Shown here: piece after piece, positions 52,664 through 61,484 of the stretch | How positions within the stretch are numbered: position 1 is the first letter of the stretch | How the letters are laid out: each line of letters opens with the position of its first letter | Assembly: GCA_031761405.1 (NCBI GenBank) | Contig: JASEVX010000172.1 | Coordinates: 62,001 to 126,000, forward strand | From: Serripes groenlandicus | Taxonomy: Eukaryota > Mollusca > Bivalvia > Cardiida > Cardiidae | DNA: 64,000 nt | Direction of reading: 5' to 3' | Translations under genes and position numbers: made by a program | The notes under the pieces: generated by a model | Databases searched by the model: none | What the model saw: the letters and a program-made list of their open reading frames with translations, nothing else | What the model was told of the DNA's origin: nothing

Positions 52664-52917
52664 CAAATCGAGGGCTTGGTGTGAAACGGTTGTAACTAAA
52701 AACCTATTTTGAAAACCCTGGTTTAGAGGCAATTTTAACCCCTTTGTAAACAATGCAAATTTAGGTGCCATTGCGCAGAACGAGCAATGGCACCTAAATT
52801 TCCATTGTTTACCAAGAAAAATGATTTAAACCTTATAAAGACTTAATGGCGAGGTGATTAACCTAGGTAAAAAAATACCAATTTAAGTTATAACCGTTTC
52901 ACGCCAAGCCCTCGAAA
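52664..52917. mobile_element. 254-bp foldback MITE
   Basis: Ends are inverted: CGAGGGCTTGGTGTGAAACG at the left and CGTTTCACGCCAAGCCCTCG at the right. The inner part is also a palindrome (TTTAGGTGCCATTGC, short loop, GCAATGGCACCTAAA) flanked by GTAAACAATG / CATTGTTTAC. Non-coding. A solo end (GTTATAACCATTTCACGC) is seen at 61228-61245. Confidence 0.8.
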
Positions 52918-53059
52918 TGTGTAACTGCTAATCATCGGGGGGAAATTTGATCCAGAGTGTGAATGATACTCAACGGCCATTTGTAATAAGGCATTAACCC
53001 TTTGAAGAATTTGAAAGCATATAACCAAAGAGACCTGCATGTGAAGTTGAGTTGATATC

Positions 53060-53575
53060 GGTCCAATATGTCATTTGAAGCTTAAGGTTAATTTTACCCC
53101 TTTTTCGATGCCGCTAGGTTGCTATGTCTTCAAATCCTTAAATATGTCTTGAAAAATTATGTGGAGGGTCTCCAAAGAAACATTTCTACCATATTATATT
53201 GGAAAATTACAAGCCTATTCAGATGAAAAGATTATTAAGATTGGACATTTACCACATTTCTGATGCCACAGCAACCAAAGTTTTCCTCGGAATGTTCATG
53301 TTGACACAATTTGAAAGAGGACCACCAACAGAGGAGATGCTTTTTAATGCCGCTATTCCATGTCTCCGCATCCGTGTAAAAAGAAACTTTGAAAATTGAT
53401 GGGTATATTCCATCTCTCCATGGTCCTTTTTCCATATCAACCTTAAATATTGCGCATCATCAGAAATGTTAACTGGAGAACCTTCATCCCCAGAGGTAAA
53501 TAGAGCATAGGATGGCAGTTTTATTTTTAACAATGTAAATATACAGAAAAATGTAAATAATAACATTGAAACCAG
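53060..53575 (-). mobile_element. Interspersed element, family N, reversed
   Basis: The reverse complement shows the family N core: TTGCTGTGGCATCAGAAA and GGTCCTCTTTCAAATTG, also seen at 36990 and 29000. The LINE ORF begins where this copy stops. The short ORFs on both strands here follow the repeat. Confidence 0.5.
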
Positions 53576-53579
53576 TCAT

Positions 53580-56480
53580 ATGAGCAACCTTAAAATAATC
53601 TACACAAATGCCGATACACTTACAAACAAGCTAGACGAACTTAAAATGATCATCGAAACGAAACAACCCGATATTATAGCAATAACAGAAATTTATCCGA
53701 AAACAAAAATCTTCGAACTTGACATCTCAACATTCTACATCAAGGGCTATCAAAAATACACGAACCAGGAAGACGCGGGTAGAGGAGTAATAATATATGT
53801 CAAAGATGACCTAAATAGTTCTAGTGTGGAATTTGGAAATGATAAAATCGAATCTATATGGACAAAAATAAAATTAAGTAACAATGACATCTTGCTTATA
53901 GGGTGTATCTACAGAAGTCCAAATTCATCAAATAACTCAATTATAGAACTTGGTAAACTACTAGAAGAGGCTTGCTCATGTGGCTGCTCTCACCTGTGTA
54001 TAATGGGAGATTTTAATTTCAAAGAAATAAACTGGGAAAAAGGTGATACAAATACAAATGAAACCCACCCAGCAAACATATTTTTAGAACTAACAAGAGA
54101 CAACTTCTTGACACAACATGTCAAACAAGCAACTCGATATAGAGACAACAACACACCATCAATACTAGACCTAGTATTAACCAACGAAGAGAATATGATA
54201 GACGAAATCACCCATTTGCCAGGTTTAGGCAAAAGCGACCATGAGATTTTAGAGATAAAATTCTCATGTTACACAACAAGGGTGAAGAAATTAATACATA
54301 AGAGAAATTACCATAAAGGAAATTATACTGACATTAGTGAAGATATTTTATCAATTGATTGGGACTCAGCTCTTGACGGGACTATTAACGAATCGTGGGA
54401 TACCTTAGCCGATAAACTTAACAAATTCATAGATGACCACATACCAGTGTGCAAGGAAAACCCAAGACATAGTGATAAACTACCGTTCATAGACAGAGAA
54501 ACCAAAGAAAAACTGAATAAAAAGCATAGAACATGGAAAAAATATATCCACTGCAAAACACATGAAAACTTTGAGAAATTCAAAAGTGCTAGAAACAAAG
54601 CAACAGAAGCGATCAAATTAGCCAAATATAACTACGAAAAAGACCTATCAGCAAAAATTAACATAAACAATAAACTCTTTTGGAACTACGTCAGAAAAAA
54701 TAGTAAAACAACGTCGAACATAGGAAATCTACACGACACCGAAGGTAACATCATAGATGATGACCGAGAGCGAGCCAATATGTTTAACAATTATTTTGCT
54801 AGTGTATTTAATGCAAACATGAACTCTGCATTACCCATATTTCGAGAAAGAGAATATGCTTCCGTCTTAAGCGACATCCACTTCACTGAAGAAAACGTCT
54901 TGAAAGTAATCAAAGGCCTCAACCCCAACAAATCACCAGGACCTGATGGAATTCATCCAAAATTATTAGTAGAATGTAAAGACCAACTGAAAATACCTCT
55001 AACAAAAATCCTTAACAAATCAATGACAAATGGAGAAATACCTAAACAATGGAAAAAAGCCAATGTCACTCCAATCTACAAATCTGGAAACAAACACAAA
55101 CCAGAGAACTATAGACCAATAAGTATCAGCTCCGTTTGCTCTAATATAATGCAAAGAATAGTAAAAAATAACATCACAGAGCACATGATTAGAAACGATC
55201 TATTCTCAAAACATCAATTTGGGTTCATGAAAGGGAAATCCTGCCCTTTACAACTATTAGAGGCTCTAGAAGATTGGACAGACGCCCTCGACAATGGAAA
55301 TGAAATAGACATCATATTCTATGATTTTAAGAAGGCATTTGATACACTACCACACAACAAACTACTACAAAAAATAGAAGCCTATGGAATCAAAGGAAAA
55401 CTTCTAGCCTGGATAAAAGACTTCCTATCAAACAGAACACAAGAAGTAGTAATTAACACTGTCCACTCAAATGAAGTACCAGTTCTCAGCGGGGTACCCC
55501 AAGGTAGCGTCCTAGGACCAACGCTGTTCTTAATTTTCATTAATGATCTCCCGGAAGTCGCAGAAACAACCGTAAAATTATTCGCTGACGACACGAAAAC
55601 ATACAACATTGTCAACTGTCGAGAGGATCACGATCAATTACAAAGAACAACCGACCAGTTCAGTGACTGGTCACATACATGGGACCTCGAGTTCAACGCA
55701 AAAAAGTGCAAAAGGCTTCATCTAGGAAATTACTTTATGAAAGGCAGGGACCTAAGCAGAGAAGTGATTGTAAATGTTGAGGAAGAGAAAGACCTGGGAG
55801 TCATTGTCGATAAAAATCTTAAATTCCACACCCATATTACTTCTAAAATTAAAATTGCTAACCGAAACCTAGGAATCATCTTTAGAACCTTCACATACAT
55901 GGACAAAACTATATTCTTACATCTATATAAATCACTAGTCAGACCACATCTGGAATACGCAAGTACAGTATGGTCACCCCATCTAAGAAAACACCAGATA
56001 GCTATAGAAAATGTCCAAAGACGAGCAACGAAACTGCTATCAAATATACAATTCCTTCCTTATACGGATCGACTAAAACACCTGGGAATCCCGTCACTAG
56101 AATATAGAAGACTAAGAGCTGACATGTTACAAGTCTTCAAAATTCTCTTCAAATATGATCAAACTTCAAAAAAGGACTTCCTTACCCTATCAAAATATAC
56201 CAGAACAAGAGGAAACAGCCTGAAACTATTCAAAAAGTCATCAAATACAGCCCTAAGGAAAAATGCTTTCAGCATCAGGATAGTGGATTATTGGAACTCG
56301 CTCCCAGACACAGTCGTACTATCACCAAGTATTAATACCTTTAAAAATAGTTTAAATAAACACTGGATCAACCACCCTGCAAAATTTAACCCACGCTGCC
56401 ACTTATCAACAAATAATGTATTATACATAAGAGATGGACCTTTAGAAGCCGTAGGCTTTCCACCGGTCTCGGAACCGTAA
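53580..56480 (+). CDS. LINE ORF2: endonuclease and reverse transcriptase (CR1/Jockey-like), intact
   Basis: 966 codons without a stop. The N-terminal AP-type endonuclease has IYTNADTLTNKLDEL, AITEIYP, GRGVIIYVKDDL, IYRSPNSS, IMGDFNFKEINW (about residue 142) and SDHEILEI (about 218). RT follows: NKSPGPDGIHPKLL (about 449), NYRPISISSV, YDFKKAFDTLPH (about 580), GVPQGSVLGPTLF (about 637) and the catalytic FADD (about 667). The C-terminus has the thumb and EYASTVWSP (about 791), LPYTDRLKHLGIPSLEYRRL. All endonuclease and RT key residues appear to be present, so the copy may still be active. ORF1 was not found upstream; the element is probably 5' truncated or its ORF1 is unrecognised. Confidence 0.93.
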   Translation: MSNLKIIYTNADTLTNKLDELKMIIETKQPDIIAITEIYPKTKIFELDISTFYIKGYQKYTNQEDAGRGVIIYVKDDLNSSSVEFGNDKIESIWTKIKLSNNDILLIGCIYRSPNSSNNSIIELGKLLEEACSCGCSHLCIMGDFNFKEINWEKGDTNTNETHPANIFLELTRDNFLTQHVKQATRYRDNNTPSILDLVLTNEENMIDEITHLPGLGKSDHEILEIKFSCYTTRVKKLIHKRNYHKGNYTDISEDILSIDWDSALDGTINESWDTLADKLNKFIDDHIPVCKENPRHSDKLPFIDRETKEKLNKKHRTWKKYIHCKTHENFEKFKSARNKATEAIKLAKYNYEKDLSAKININNKLFWNYVRKNSKTTSNIGNLHDTEGNIIDDDRERANMFNNYFASVFNANMNSALPIFREREYASVLSDIHFTEENVLKVIKGLNPNKSPGPDGIHPKLLVECKDQLKIPLTKILNKSMTNGEIPKQWKKANVTPIYKSGNKHKPENYRPISISSVCSNIMQRIVKNNITEHMIRNDLFSKHQFGFMKGKSCPLQLLEALEDWTDALDNGNEIDIIFYDFKKAFDTLPHNKLLQKIEAYGIKGKLLAWIKDFLSNRTQEVVINTVHSNEVPVLSGVPQGSVLGPTLFLIFINDLPEVAETTVKLFADDTKTYNIVNCREDHDQLQRTTDQFSDWSHTWDLEFNAKKCKRLHLGNYFMKGRDLSREVIVNVEEEKDLGVIVDKNLKFHTHITSKIKIANRNLGIIFRTFTYMDKTIFLHLYKSLVRPHLEYASTVWSPHLRKHQIAIENVQRRATKLLSNIQFLPYTDRLKHLGIPSLEYRRLRADMLQVFKILFKYDQTSKKDFLTLSKYTRTRGNSLKLFKKSSNTALRKNAFSIRIVDYWNSLPDTVVLSPSINTFKNSLNKHWINHPAKFNPRCHLSTNNVLYIRDGPLEAVGFPPVSEP

Positions 56481-56505
56481 GTAAGTAACCGTAAGTATGT
56501 ATTCT
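53580..56505 (+). mobile_element. CR1/Jockey-superfamily LINE insertion
   Basis: The ORF is followed at once by GTAAGTAACCGTAAGTATGT, a short TAAG-like tandem tail; the TAA stop is part of it, so there is almost no 3' UTR. The left boundary is near the start codon, where the sequence before 53580 looks like a reversed copy of the 36.6 kb repeat family. This suggests 5' truncation close to the ORF2 start. No target duplication could be placed. Confidence 0.7.
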
Positions 56506-56664
56506 GCGATGTAATATAATCACGCAGTGATACGAACGTTGTACGTCATTTAGCTAAATCAACCGTCTGGAACTGACATTTAGAAATTTTAAACTAGCAT
56601 TAAATGTGTCTTTGTTTATTTCAAACCCCTTTAATGATAGACAGTCCTATTAGTTTCGATTTCG

Positions 56665-56745
56665 ATCTGCAATTTCTCCTTTGAAAACGATGTTTTCAAA
56701 TATCGTCTGATGCACATGCGTCAAAATGTGTCTGTAAGCTGAACT
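56665..56745. mobile_element. TTAA MITE, right remnant
   Basis: GCAATTTCTCCTTTGAAAAC to GTGTCTGTAAGCTG. Confidence 0.55.
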
Positions 56746-56869
56746 TTGAAAATATTATGGATACTTTCTCACAATGAGCAACTCCTTCCTTTCACACAAT
56801 GTTGTATATCTGTTTAAAGTTGGTTATGTCGATATTCATATTTTTTTAAGAGATTGAGAGTTCCGATTG

Positions 56870-57043
56870 AAATCGAGTTTACGAGTTTATCCGAATATTC
56901 CGAATTCTCATTCCGGTGATGACGTAGCCTATTTTAATAGTTGCAATGGGATTTCCCCTGCAGACACAAAGAAAGCGAAAGTACATCAGAGTGGAGTTTT
57001 TGGAAAACCGTCTTTACATATATATTCAATATCTATTTTAAGG
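56870..57043 (+). promoter_or_regulatory. Possible promoter and non-coding first exon of the 60 kb gene
   Basis: This stretch holds few repeat signatures, contains a CRE-like GATGACGTAG at about 56917-56926 and, after a purine-rich stretch, a good donor TTTTAAG|GTAAGT at 57042-57048. The next acceptor with coding sequence is at 59972. It would make a normal first-exon/promoter arrangement, but there is no transcript evidence. Confidence 0.2.
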
Positions 57044-57534
57044 TAAGTTATAGTTTGAACTGTTATCAAGTTTGTCAGAGAAATTGATGAAGCTCATATG
57101 TATAACTCAATTATTATAAATGCATGCCTTAATGCATAACAAAATATGCTTTGGAACTTTCAGAAACGTCCCTTGAAATATGTATCTGGACAAAAAAGTC
57201 AAATTTAAGGAATTTGAGCCAAAATATATAGAAGAAAACGTTGTGAGGAAAGGAGATTCATCTTATTATATTTCTTCAAACAAAAGCTGTTGGAGGACAG
57301 CACGCTCGGTTATTTCACCGCTTAATAGTTACTGAGATATGCATGGACTCTAACAATTAGTAGTTGCATGCAAAACATAAACAATAATTGCTTAAAGGTT
57401 GATAATATTCAGTACTGTATATGCAGGATAGAGTTATCTAACTTCCTTATTTTCATACATGTGATGGTTGGTTATACTGTAACGTTTCGATGGCGGTATC
57501 ACTAAACAGAGTCCGGTAGCGTCTGGTGGTCAAA

Positions 57535-57730
57535 TATTTATAGGTTATTTAACAGTGTTAAATGATCTTTTTATTCTATACCTCGACTTTTTCCCCAAAA
57601 TATATTTTGTATTGTGCAGAATAATGTTAAATGACCTTTTTATTTTATACCTTCAAATAATTTCTGACACAAAAAGTGTTTTTTTGGTTTCTGTTCAATT
57701 ACAAAGTCATCTATTTCAGAATCGGATAAC
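57535..57730 (+). repeat. Duplicate of the P3 locus without the palindrome
   Basis: 57537-57655 repeats the sequence around P3 (TATAGGTTATTTAACAGTGT, then CTTTTTATTCTATACCTCGA and TTTTGTATTGTGCAGAATAA) but the palindrome is missing: TTAACAGTGTTAA. 57675-57745 also matches 58340-58405 (GGTTTCTGTTCAATTACAAA). Confidence 0.8.
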
Positions 57731-58011
57731 ATTTTAGTTTCAGTGTTACTCCTTGTTTGCAAACGACAATAATGATCCGGTGACAACAGGAGCTTTATCA
57801 TAACGCTTTATCTAGAGCGCCTGTCGATTCAGACTTTCATTTGGAACCTTTTCACGTGTTTCGGTCTTTATCATAGGTTTAACATGGGACCTGTGAATCG
57901 TACAATACGAAAAAAATACGGGTTATTTTGTACGCGCGTGCGTCCCGATACGGAAATATATTGTACGGTCACATGATTCGAATGAGCGTCTACGATTGGA
58001 CGTATAAATTA

Positions 58012-58206
58012 GGTATAGAATAATTATAGGTTATTTAACAGTGTTCTGTACAATACGGATATATATTTGGACGAGTACACAGCTTGGAAAATCATATTGG
58101 ACGAGCCGCTAGGCGAGTCCAATATGATTTTCCAAGCTGTGTACGAGTCCAAATATATTCCGTATTGTACAGAACACTGTTAAATGATCTTTTTATTCTA
58201 TACCTC
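58012..58206. mobile_element. Palindromic element P3 with TTAA ends
   Basis: The core TTAA-CAGTGTTCTGTACAATACGG and its inverse CCGTATTGTACAGAACACTG-TTAA enclose arms with ACACAGCTTGGAAAATCATA / TATGATTTTCCAAGCTGTGT. Centre GGACGAGCCGCTAGGCGAGT then CC. A weaker symmetry continues outward to GGTATAGAATAA / TTATTCTATACC. Confidence 0.8.
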
Positions 58207-58407
58207 GACTTTTTCCCCAAAATATATTTTGTATTGTGCAGAATAATGTTAAATGACCTTTTTATTTTATACCTTCTGTCGGCACGGCCTGCGCTAACCA
58301 CCTTTTGAATATTCCTACATCACTTTTAGTTTTTTCACAGTGTTTTTTGGTTTCTGTTCAATTACAAAGTCATCTATTTCAGAATCGGATAACATTTTAG
58401 TTTCAGA

Positions 58408-59281
58408 AGGCCAGAAGAGCTTATGCCGTGGCCTTGTGTTCGTCGTATGTGCGTGCATGTGTGCGTGCGTGCATGCATCCGTAAACAATTGCTTGTGAAC
58501 GCGATACAGTCTTCAGTTTTGATTGTATCTCAATCAAACTTATACAGTAGTTAGATATTCATGAGAGCTCGGTTCCTTTTGCAAACCAGCCAGATCCGCC
58601 CATGCAAGACTGGATTATGGCACTTGAAATTGTCAAAATTGCTATAATAGAGCTTGTGAACACAATAGAGGCTCCATTTACTATTTGATCTTCACCAAAC
58701 TTATATAGTAGTTAAGTATCCATGAGAGCTTGGTTCCTGTTGCAAGCCAGCCAGATACGGCCATTCAAGACTGGATTATGGCCCTTGAAATTGTCAGAAT
58801 TGCTATAATAGAGCTTGTGAACGCAATAAAGTTTTCAGTTTTGATTGTATCTCAATCAAACTTATACAGTAGTTAGATATCCATAAGAGCTCGGTTTCTT
58901 TCGCAAACCAGCCGGATCTGCCCATGCAAGACTGGATTATGGTCCTTGGAATTGTCAAAATTGCTATAATAGAGCTTGTGAACGCGATAAAGTCTACAGT
59001 TTTGATTGCTATAATAGAGCTTGTGACGCTGATAAAGTCTTCAGTTTTGATTGTATCTCAATCAAACTTATACATTAGTTAAATATCCATGAGAGCTTGG
59101 TTCCCTTTGCAAACCAGCCAGATCTGCCCATGCAAGACTGGATTATGGTCCTTAGAATTGTCGGAATTCTTATAATAGACCTTGTGAACACAATAGAGAC
59201 TCCATTTAGTATTTGATAATTATTCCTCTTTCATTTGTTGTCCCTATCCAAGTAGAGCATAGGTCCTCATGGGCCTCTTGT
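58408..59281 (+). mobile_element. Helitron-like element, family J
   Basis: Left part AGAAGGCCAGAAGAGCTTAT, GTGCGTGCATGTGTGCGTGC; about five tandem units with TTAGATATCCATGAGAGCTT; right end AGAGCATAGGTCCTCATGGG then CCTCTTGTTA. A MITE fragment follows directly. Confidence 0.7.
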
Positions 59282-59490
59282 TAAAACATATTGGTAAAAG
59301 GAGATATTGCTCATTTATGGAATATTTAACATTCAGCTGTTATTAAATAATTATCCTTTAGTAACACTACCAAGGCTTGTTACCTCATATTGTAACAACT
59401 TTCAACTATAGGGATTTTCCATATTTTTACCTAGATCTTTTCAAAGTTATCAGCTTCATATTACCGTAATCTTATGTGAGAAATGGTTAA
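59281..59490. mobile_element. TTAA MITE, decayed
   Basis: TTAAAACATATTGGTAAAAG to ATGTGAGAAATGGTTAA. Confidence 0.6.
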
Positions 59491-59551
59491 AATAGTTAAG
59501 ATTCAAAACTTGGACATCAAATGATTGTAATGACTTGCTCCTGTTGTCAGT

Positions 59552-59772
59552 TTACCACCTCAGTGCTGTAGTGGTAGAGCGTTCGCCATGAGAGTGGGAG
59601 GTCACAGGTTTTATCCCCAGCCAAGTCATACCAAAGACTTTAAAAATGGTAGTTTTGGCTGCCCTCCTAGGCGCTCAGGGTTACAGGTTCAGCATTACGA
59701 CAGACTGGCTGCTGTTGCTGGTAACTTACCCAGGAAACGCTGTGATATAACTGAACAATTGTTGACAATGTT
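59552..59772 (+). mobile_element. tRNA-derived SINE
   Basis: Head CAGTGCTGTAGTGGTAGAGC, B-box AGGTTTTATCCCCAG, CCAAAGACTTTAAAAATGGT, GCTGCCCTCCTAGGCGCTCA, tail GTGATATAACTGAACAATTG. Same family as 38795 and 40047. It ends about 200 bases before the coding exon near 60002. Confidence 0.8.
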
Positions 59773-60001
59773 GTCAGTTTATAACTGCATTATACAGTCA
59801 CAAAATCAGATGGAAGCTGTGAAGTCATAGCTTCAACATATTTTTTATATGTATGCATTTTCCTCTTGTTATCACCCACAGTAAAGTCAAAGTTATGATA
59901 GGGCGTCATGATCATCTCTACCCAATTCCTGACTTTGCCCCCTGATGTTAATGTTTTTCTTTTATTTTCAGTTTAACCCAAGTAATATCATGTAAGCTGA
60001 G

Positions 60002-60086
60002 ATGAGAGACCTTATAACTTTTGCATTTGGTCTTTGTACAGGTCTTTGTGGGGCTGTATTCTATATGTTGATCAGTAATAAACAAG
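60002..60086 (+). CDS. First coding exon of a second gene: N-terminal membrane segment
   Basis: An ATG opens 28 residues, MRDLITFAFGLCTGLCGAVF followed by YMLISNKQ, then one base before the donor G|GTAATA. The segment is hydrophobic and Gly-rich, like a signal anchor. The exon probably begins at 59972 after TTTTCAG, with 30 bases of 5' UTR that hold an ATG-TAA pair. Phase 1 out fits the next exon. The gene continues beyond the window. The layout (short anchor, then basic residues, then an RSQSL motif in the next exon) resembles the start of RMDN3/PTPIP51, an ER-mitochondria tethering protein. This rests on a short motif and is tentative. Confidence 0.5.
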
Positions 60087-60167
60087 GTAATATATTGTAT
60101 TGAATAAAGGATACTTCTTTGATAATTAATTTACATAATCAATCAATCAACTATAATTTCTTTGTTA

Positions 60168-60335
60168 CCCCTCTTTCCCTGATGCGATAGACATTGAAGC
60201 ATTTGCTGCAGATAACTTTTGAAAACATTCTGGAAAAAGGAGAAAATGCTAGTCTTGAACAATTTCTCCTTTTCCCACAATATTTTCAACTCTGTATAAA
60301 AATGATATTTCTGGATGTTAGAATGATTCTCTCAG
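60168..60335. mobile_element. TTAA MITE, left part
   Basis: CCCCTCTTTCCCTGATGCGA to TTTCCCACAATATTTTCAAC. In the first intron of the second gene. Confidence 0.7.
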
Positions 60336-60339
60336 ATGT

Positions 60340-61020
60340 TCATAAATCAGGCAACTCTAAAAATGATCATATCAGGTAAATGTTTTATTATGCTCCCCGA
60401 TTTTTTTTCGGTCAAGTACATACTTGAATGCAATGAAACTTTATGGGAAGCTTCACTAACAGTAGGAAATGTGCAAATGATCACCATGTTCTGCTTCGTT
60501 GATTTATGTACAGAGTTATTGCCCTTTTAATTTCTATATAATATGACAAAGTAGAATTCTTGTCCAGGCTGTTTTTCAACAATCACAGACTTGAATTCAA
60601 TGAAACTTTATGGGAAGTTTCATTAACAAGAGGAGATGTGCATATTATCACCATATTCCGACTGAATGATTTTTGATTATTGCCCTTTCAATTTCTATAA
60701 AGTATGGTAAAGACCATGCACATCCGGGCTATTTCTCGGCAATTACCTGTTGCTACACAAAGTATATTATAGCACCATTCCTGTGTCCTCGCTATAATTC
60801 GGGGTGCATCCATTGGTTCCATCAATATCTTGTTTTTTATGCTTTTCGAAACATTCTAACATTTTTTCCTATTTGCAACTTTGGGGAATAACAGGGTTAA
60901 AGAATGTTCATTTTCTTTCTAGAACATCTAAAAATGAATCCTTTTATGTGTAGCTGTCAAAAACAAAAGTTGAAATGTTTATGTTTACTTGCTACTGAGT
61001 TTAACTATGGCCAATGAAAA
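60340..61020. other. First intron of the second gene, one interspersed repeat
   Basis: GAATGCAATGAAACTTTATG then GGAAGCTTCACTAACA at 60426 recurs at 60596 (GAATTCAATGAAACTTTATG), a tandem unit of about 170 bases. Otherwise nothing recognised. Confidence 0.5.
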
Positions 61021-61026
61021 TTGTAG

Positions 61027-61082
61027 GTAAGCGCATACAGTCAAAGAACAGAAGCCAGTCACTTCAGAAGAGACGCACACAG
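61027..61082 (+). CDS. Second coding exon of the same gene (basic, RSQSL motif)
   Basis: Joined in phase to the exon at 60002-60086 it encodes GKRIQSKNRSQSLQKRRTQ. Acceptor TTGTAG, donor CAG|GTATAC, phase 0 out. The basic stretch right after a membrane segment fits a cytosolic flank. The RSQSL motif is similar to the one after the anchor of RMDN3. Further exons would lie right of 64000. Confidence 0.45.
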
Positions 61083-61393
61083 GTATACAGTATAATACAA
61101 TACTTCTTAAAATTAAATACTTTTTTAAACAATATTTAATCAATGGCTGCAGCACAAAATGGTTATTAATGCTTCATAAATTACACTCAGGTACATTGTA
61201 GTTATCTCAGGTACATTGTAGTTATAACCATTTCACGCGGAGCAATCACATTACAAGACAGACATGTTTACTACATTCAGACAAATTTGTCTATAGTTAG
61301 TAACATTATAATTATAAAGATGTACAATTTACTGCCATATAATTCTTTAAAGAAAAAATATCTAACTATGAACTAACTGTTCAATTGTTACAG

Positions 61394-61484
61394 CATTTAC
61401 CCCTTTCCCACTTACAACAAATCTGCATCAGTCGACTTTGAAAGTATGAAGACAAAAAATGGAAAAATCTCTATAAATGAAACG
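61394..61484. mobile_element. TTAA MITE, left part, cut by family A element
   Basis: TTTACCCCTTTCCCACTTAC to AATCTCTATAAATGAAACG. Confidence 0.75.

Noticed and set aside
53199..53566. ORFs just upstream of the LINE as an ORF1
   Set aside because: The region matches the reversed family N repeat; no coiled coil, RRM or zinc-knuckle motif is visible.
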